From positions 1-10,701 of the forward strand of contig JAFDBA010000065.1 in NCBI GenBank assembly GCA_019313505.1: a stretch of DNA of 10,701 nucleotides, read 5' to 3'. The stretch comes from Deltaproteobacteria bacterium. Lineage in GTDB: Bacteria; Desulfobacterota; Desulfobacteria; Desulfobacterales; UBA11574. How positions within the stretch are numbered: the first letter of the stretch is position 1; every line of letters begins with the position of its first letter. The notes beneath the pieces are model-generated. The model had not been told where the DNA came from, did no database searches, and was given only the letters and a program-made list of their open reading frames with translations. A program made the translations under genes and the position numbers. Below, in pieces: positions 6,354-10,701 of this stretch.

Positions 6354-7072
6354 TAGAACTTAAAGATCTGACCAAAAGATACAGTAATCTGGTGGCTGTG
6401 AACAATCTGAATCTTATGATCCCAAAAGGTGAAATATTCGGCTTTATCGGTCCAAACGGCGCAGGAAAAACAACTACAATAAATATGATTGGAGGAATCC
6501 TTGCACCCACATCAGGTTCAGTGATGATCTGTGGTATAAATATGGAATCGTACCCGGAAAAAGCTAAAAGTAAAATAGGCTTTATTCCTGAAAGACCGTA
6601 TCTTTACGAAAAACTTACAGGCATGGAGTTTCTTAAGTTTATTGCCGACCTGTACGGGGTCGGTGATGATATCTTTTTAATAAAATCTCGAGAAAAGCTT
6701 AAAATGTTTTTCCTTTCAGACTGGTCTGATGATCTTATTGAGTCGTATTCTCACGGCATGAAGCAAAGGCTCGTAATGGCCGCAGCCCTGGTTCATGATC
6801 CTGAAGTTATCATCGTGGATGAACCCATGGTTGGTCTTGATCCCTTGGCGATCAAGATGGTTAAGAATCTTTTTCAACGTCTTGCAAAAAAAGGCGTAAC
6901 TATTTTCATGTCGACCCATACCCTGAAGGTGGCTGAAGATATATGTGATCGTATCGGTATAATCCATAAGGGATCACTGATTGCTACAGGCACTCCTGAA
7001 GATTTAAAACGCAACATCAATGAAATAGATGCGGATCTTGAGCAGGTATTCATTAGATTGACAGAAGAATGA
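6350..7072 (+). CDS. ABC transporter ATP-binding protein (EcsA-like, ABC-2 exporter class)
   Basis: This is a 240-residue nucleotide-binding domain that energises the permease encoded next to it. All ABC motifs are visible: Walker A GPNGAGKTT (34-42), signature SYSHGMKQR (132-140), Walker B VIIVDEP (153-159), D-loop GLD (162-164) and the H-loop histidine in STH (H190). The Q-loop region reads GFIPERPYLYEKLTG (77-91), with Glu where most ABC proteins have Gln. From memory, the EcsA branch has a similar IPE-P-LYE-LT pattern. The length is that of a single exporter ATPase domain. The start overlaps the transglutaminase stop and the stop overlaps the permease start, both as ATGA. No good ribosome site precedes the ATG, so translation likely depends on ribosomes arriving from upstream. 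The cargo is not known; the adjacent surface transglutaminase is the best clue. Confidence 0.94.
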   Translation: MIELKDLTKRYSNLVAVNNLNLMIPKGEIFGFIGPNGAGKTTTINMIGGILAPTSGSVMICGINMESYPEKAKSKIGFIPERPYLYEKLTGMEFLKFIADLYGVGDDIFLIKSREKLKMFFLSDWSDDLIESYSHGMKQRLVMAAALVHDPEVIIVDEPMVGLDPLAIKMVKNLFQRLAKKGVTIFMSTHTLKVAEDICDRIGIIHKGSLIATGTPEDLKRNINEIDADLEQVFIRLTEE

Positions 7073-8757
7073 AAGATATCATCACACTTTTAAAGCCGAG
7101 ATTTTACTCTTTTAAAGGCAAGGGCTTTTTAAAAAACAACAAGGGCGGTTTGTTTAAGCTTTTTTTGTTTGGGACGATTGGACTGCTCTTCTGGGGTGGC
7201 ATATTTGCTGTCTCACTGCGAGTTCTTGGTTATTTTAAGGAGATAGCGGAACTGGGAGATATCCTCGCCCACAAGTTGCTTTCCATGGTGCTTCTTACTT
7301 TTTTTTTCCTCCTTGTTTTCAGCAGCATCCTGACTTCACTATCCAAGCTGTACCTTAGCAGAGACCTGCCTCTTGTACACTCCATGCCGGTTCCAAGTTA
7401 CAAGGTTTTTATTGCAAGGTGGATAGAAAGCACCGTAGACAGTTCGTGGATGGTCATTGTATATACCCTTCCAGTTTTTATTTCATACGGCATTATTTAT
7501 CAGACCGGCCCCCTTTTTTATTTCAATATTTTAATGACACTTTTATCCCTTTCGATTATCGCATCAGGTATAAGTGCCATTTTGGTTATAACCGCTGTGA
7601 ATTTTTTACCGGCAAACCGTATAAGAAGCATATTTATATTCTTTGGCCTTTGTTTTTTTCTGGTACTTTTTTTTACTTTTCGATTTTTACGTCCGGAACG
7701 TTTGGTTGATCCCGAAGCTTTTGCAACCGTCCTTGTTTATCTTAAGGCCTTAAAGACTCCGGCACCACCATATCTTCCGAGCACATGGGCATTTGACAGC
7801 ATGAAGGCCTTACTTTATGGTAATATAACAGAAGGGATGTTTCAGTTTGCACTTTCATGGAGTTTCTCCGGAGTAATGGTATTTATGGTTATAATTATTG
7901 CAGAAGCCATTTATTTTAAAGGGCTTTCAAAAACAAGAACAGTGCAGGCTCGCCTGTTTAACTACAGATCTCCCAATAGTTTTTTTTTAAAATCCCTGTC
8001 GCGGCCGGTCAGGGCATTTACAGTAAAAGAGGTAAAAACTTTTTTTCGGGATCAAACTCAGTGGTCACAGCTATTTCTTATCGCAGCCCTTGTTGTCATC
8101 TATATTTACAATTTCAATGTTCTCCCCATTGAAAAAGCTCCCATAAAGACCGTATATTTTCAGAATCTTCTCTCTTTTCTGAATATGGGCCTTGCAGGCT
8201 TTGTTCTTACTGCCGTTACAGCCCGTTTCGCTTATCCTGCAGTCAGTACCGAAAAGGAAGGATTCTGGCTGGTAAAATCGGTTCCAATACCACTGAAAAA
8301 ATATCTATGGATTAAGTTTTTTATCTATTTTTTACCACTGCTGATTTTAACCGAAATCCTGATCGTTGCAACGAACATTCTGCTTAAAGTTACGCCCTTT
8401 ATGATGGGACTTTCCATAACCAACATATTATTTATGGTTCCCGGTGTTGTTGCTATGGGGATAGGCTTCGGTGCGGCGTACCCGGATTTTAAATTAGAAA
8501 ACCCGGCTCAAACCGTTACCAGTTTCGGTGGGCTTCTCTTTATGATGGTGTGTGCAGGATATATAGGTGCCATAATTGTCATTGAGGCGGGCCCTGTTTA
8601 CAACCTTTTTATGGCCGGAATAAAAGAAACGGGTTTAAGTGCTTTTGAGTGGATATGGACAATCGGATCGTTTGTCATAGTTTTTATAATTAACATTCTT
8701 GCAATAGTGCTTCCTATGAGATTCGGTGAAAGGAAGCTGTCAAAGCTGTTGATCTAA
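7069..8757 (+). CDS. ABC exporter permease with two homologous six-helix halves
   Basis: This is a 562-residue polytopic membrane protein. About 12 hydrophobic segments are visible, near 30-52, 68-92, 125-144, 150-176, 184-204, 262-283, 332-348, 364-385, 416-437, 444-470, 484-506 and 527-549. ABC-2-type permeases normally have six helices and work as dimers. This one is double size and shows an internal repeat: PLVHSMPVPSYKVFIARW (101-118) in the first half matches WLVKSVPIPLKKYLWIKF (400-417) in the second, each after a helix rich in small residues and before another. That suggests a fused pair of permease domains served by a homodimer of the upstream ATPase. It fits the broad group called putative ABC exporters; substrate unknown. 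The start ATG overlaps the ATPase stop by 4 bp (ATGA) and only AGAAGA precedes it. No terminator-like hairpin was seen in the 77 bp before lon. Confidence 0.88.
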   Translation: MKDIITLLKPRFYSFKGKGFLKNNKGGLFKLFLFGTIGLLFWGGIFAVSLRVLGYFKEIAELGDILAHKLLSMVLLTFFFLLVFSSILTSLSKLYLSRDLPLVHSMPVPSYKVFIARWIESTVDSSWMVIVYTLPVFISYGIIYQTGPLFYFNILMTLLSLSIIASGISAILVITAVNFLPANRIRSIFIFFGLCFFLVLFFTFRFLRPERLVDPEAFATVLVYLKALKTPAPPYLPSTWAFDSMKALLYGNITEGMFQFALSWSFSGVMVFMVIIIAEAIYFKGLSKTRTVQARLFNYRSPNSFFLKSLSRPVRAFTVKEVKTFFRDQTQWSQLFLIAALVVIYIYNFNVLPIEKAPIKTVYFQNLLSFLNMGLAGFVLTAVTARFAYPAVSTEKEGFWLVKSVPIPLKKYLWIKFFIYFLPLLILTEILIVATNILLKVTPFMMGLSITNILFMVPGVVAMGIGFGAAYPDFKLENPAQTVTSFGGLLFMMVCAGYIGAIIVIEAGPVYNLFMAGIKETGLSAFEWIWTIGSFVIVFIINILAIVLPMRFGERKLSKLLI

Positions 8758-8775
8758 ATTAATATACCAAATTTA

Positions 8776-8803
8776 TTGTCAAAAAAGAATTATGTCTTAT
8801 AAT
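8776..8803 (+). promoter_or_regulatory. Sigma70-type promoter of lon
   Basis: TTGTCA (8776-8781, 5/6 match to the -35 consensus) and a perfect TATAAT (8798-8803) are separated by 16 bp in the AT-rich gap after the permease gene. Transcription would start near 8810, about 25 nt before the lon ATG. No sigma32-like pair (CTTGAA and CCCCAT) was seen, so heat-shock control through sigma32 is not supported from this sequence. Confidence 0.7.
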
Positions 8804-8823
8804 GTTGAAATAATAATCATAAC

Positions 8824-8828
8824 AGGAG
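8824..8828 (+). promoter_or_regulatory. Ribosome binding site of lon
   Basis: AGGAG lies six bases ahead of the ATG at 8835. It is the clearest ribosome site on the plus strand of this window and fixes the lon start. Confidence 0.8.
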
Positions 8829-8834
8829 AAAAAA

Positions 8835-10701
8835 ATGGCCGAAACTGACAAGGATGATCTTATCAGCATTATTGAAGAAGATGACAAGGATGCAAAATTT
8901 CCCAACATTCTTCCTTTATTGTCCGTAAGGGATGTTGTAATTTTTAATGACATGCTCCTTCCACTTTTTGTAGGACGCAAAAAATCGGTTCGTGCTGTGG
9001 ATGAAGCAGTGGCAAAAGACGGCTTTTTGTTAATAGTAACGCAAAAGGACCCGGGCATTGAAGACCCGAAGCCGGATCAAATTTTTACAGTTGGAACTGT
9101 GAGCCGGATCCTGCGAATTCTTAAACTTCCTGATGGTAGTATTAAAGCTCTTGTTCAGGGTATTGCAAAGGCAAAGATTGTTAAATACGTCTTAAAAAGG
9201 TCTTTATATCGTGTAAAAATTGAAAATATTGTGGAACCCCCGATTAAGAAAACCAGTCTGAAAATTGAAGCCATGATGCGGAATATACGGGAGTACTCCG
9301 AAAAGATTTTGTCTTTGCGGGGTGAAATGACCAGTGATGTTAGCACTGTTTTAGAAAGTATTGAAGATCCTGGAAAGCTTGCTGACCTTGTGGCATCAAA
9401 TCTCAGATTGAAAATTGATGAATCCCAGATGTTGCTTGAACTGATCGATCCTGTTAAGCGACTCAGGAAGGTAAACCACTTGCTTACACGGGAAGTGGAG
9501 CTGGCATCTATGCAGGCTAAGATCCAGTCTGATGTAAGGGATGAAATTTCGAAAAATCAGCGAGACTACTTTTTAAGAGAACAAGTAAGGGCGATTCATA
9601 AGGAACTCGGTGAGAGCGATGACAAAGTACAGGAAATAAAGGATTACAAAAAAAAGATAAAAAGCGCCAAAATGTCAAAAGAAGCTAATAAAGAAGCTTT
9701 GAAGCAGTTGAAACGCCTGGAACAGATGCACCCTGATTCTGCCGAATCTTCGGTTGTGCGAACGTATCTTGACTGGATGGTCGATATGCCCTGGAGTAAA
9801 GCGACCAAAGATATAATCTATATCAAGGAAGCCAAAAAGGTTCTGGATAAGGACCATTTTGCGCTGGACAAGGTAAAAGATCGCATACTGGAACATTTAA
9901 GCGTACGCAAGCTTAATCCCAAAATGAAAGGCCCGATTCTTTGTTTTGTGGGACCACCAGGAGTGGGAAAGACTTCCCTGGGGCAGGCCATAGCACATGC
10001 AATGAAACGTAAATTTATCCGTATATCTCTGGGCGGTATTCGTGATGAAGCTGAAATCAGAGGTCACCGCCGAACCTATATCGGCGCTTTGCCTGGACGT
10101 ATATTACAGGGTTTAAAGCAGTGTGGTACAAACAATCCTGTTTTCATAATGGATGAGATTGACAAACTCGGCTCTGATTTTCGCGGGGATCCTTCATCCG
10201 CTCTTTTAGAGGCCCTTGACCCTGAACAGAACTTTGCTTTTAGTGACCATTACCTTAATTTGCCCTTTGACCTTTCGAAAGTTATGTTTATTCTCACTGC
10301 AAACTTGACCGACACCATTCCGTCAGCGCTTCTTGACAGGATGGAGGTTATTACACTTTCCGGATACACGGAAGAAGAAAAAAAGACTATTGCTCAAAGG
10401 CACCTTATTCCGCGTCAGATAAAGGAAAACGGTTTAAGAGCTAGGAATATATCAATAAGCCCGGGTGCATTGCATCAGATCATAAAAGAATACACTTTCG
10501 AAGCAGGCTTAAGGAACCTTGAACGTGAAATAGGGTCTCTTTTTCGCAAGGTGGCGCGTAAAATTGCTGAAGGAAATAAAGGAAATTATCGCATCACAAA
10601 AAACAACCTGCAACAATACCTGGGAGTCGCAAAATATTACCCTGAAATGGATCAGGAGAGAAGTCAGATCGGTTTATCCACCGGCCTGGCATGGACCCAG
10701 G
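8835..10701 (+). CDS. lon: ATP-dependent protease Lon (partial, C-terminus off the right edge)
   Basis: The window holds 622 codons of Lon, the cytoplasmic hexameric protease that degrades misfolded and regulatory proteins. The N-terminal substrate-binding domain spans about residues 22-215 (FPNILPLLSVRDVVIFNDML at its start). It is followed by a helical, coiled-coil-rich region with the conserved NQRDYFLREQ (241-250). The AAA+ module has Walker A GPPGVGKT (373-380), Walker B VFIMDEID (436-443), sensor 1 N490, the arginine-finger segment LLDRMEVI (499-506) and sensor 2 GLRNLER (558-564). The sequence stops at the start of the protease domain, so the catalytic Ser-Lys dyad is outside. Family members are about 780-820 residues, so roughly 160-200 are missing. 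The short acidic N-terminal tail (residues 4-19, rich in Asp/Glu) precedes the usual start of the fold. It has its own promoter and ribosome site and need not depend on the ABC operon. Confidence 0.97.
   Translation, partial: MAETDKDDLISIIEEDDKDAKFPNILPLLSVRDVVIFNDMLLPLFVGRKKSVRAVDEAVAKDGFLLIVTQKDPGIEDPKPDQIFTVGTVSRILRILKLPDGSIKALVQGIAKAKIVKYVLKRSLYRVKIENIVEPPIKKTSLKIEAMMRNIREYSEKILSLRGEMTSDVSTVLESIEDPGKLADLVASNLRLKIDESQMLLELIDPVKRLRKVNHLLTREVELASMQAKIQSDVRDEISKNQRDYFLREQVRAIHKELGESDDKVQEIKDYKKKIKSAKMSKEANKEALKQLKRLEQMHPDSAESSVVRTYLDWMVDMPWSKATKDIIYIKEAKKVLDKDHFALDKVKDRILEHLSVRKLNPKMKGPILCFVGPPGVGKTSLGQAIAHAMKRKFIRISLGGIRDEAEIRGHRRTYIGALPGRILQGLKQCGTNNPVFIMDEIDKLGSDFRGDPSSALLEALDPEQNFAFSDHYLNLPFDLSKVMFILTANLTDTIPSALLDRMEVITLSGYTEEEKKTIAQRHLIPRQIKENGLRARNISISPGALHQIIKEYTFEAGLRNLEREIGSLFRKVARKIAEGNKGNYRITKNNLQQYLGVAKYYPEMDQERSQIGLSTGLAWTQ

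Noticed and set aside
8759..9058. 99-codon minus-strand open frame opposite the lon promoter and 5' end
   Set aside because: It covers a clear promoter, a ribosome site and the conserved Lon N-terminal domain on the other strand.

Overview
The window reads like a chromosomal segment of a Gram-negative bacterium, moderately AT-rich (about 40% G+C by eye). The gene content (an MglA-family GTPase, a TPR-extended PilB/GspE-type ATPase, a YihY/BrkB membrane protein and a full-type Lon) would fit a deltaproteobacterial lineage such as the Desulfobacterota. That placement is inference from family composition, not from a marker gene. There are no rRNA or tRNA genes, CRISPR arrays, transposases or phage genes.

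Layout: the window is split by a divergent intergenic region at about 4611-4868. Leftward (minus strand) run four genes. They are an MglA-family small GTPase with a TTG start (4610-4008), a 794-residue type IV pilus/type II secretion-class ATPase with an N-terminal TPR-like region (3804-1420), a calcineurin-like metallophosphoesterase (1374-649), and a YihY/BrkB-family membrane protein (588-1) that runs off the left edge. The gap between the GTPase and ATPase genes is 203 bp and holds a 13-bp inverted repeat and a perfect 10-bp tandem direct repeat. The downstream gaps are only 45 and 60 bp, so the last three genes are probably cotranscribed.

Rightward (plus strand) lies a tight three-gene unit: a membrane-anchored extracytoplasmic transglutaminase-like protein, an EcsA-like ABC ATPase, and a 12-segment ABC exporter permease. 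Both junctions are 4-bp ATGA overlaps, so translation is probably coupled. The permease is followed by its own 77-bp gap with a strong sigma70-type promoter and then lon, which is cut by the right edge just after its AAA+ module.

How the genes may work together: MglA GTPases set cell polarity and act on type IV pili in Myxococcus, so an MglA homologue next to a pilus-class motor ATPase suggests a polarity or motor-control pair. Two features argue that this is not a textbook copy. The GTPase lacks the switch I Arg-Thr pair found in Myxococcus MglA, and the ATPase has a degenerate MshEN (c-di-GMP-binding) region plus an extra TPR-like N-terminus. The transglutaminase-ABC unit looks like an envelope export or processing system of unknown substrate. 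lon is probably an independent housekeeping gene.
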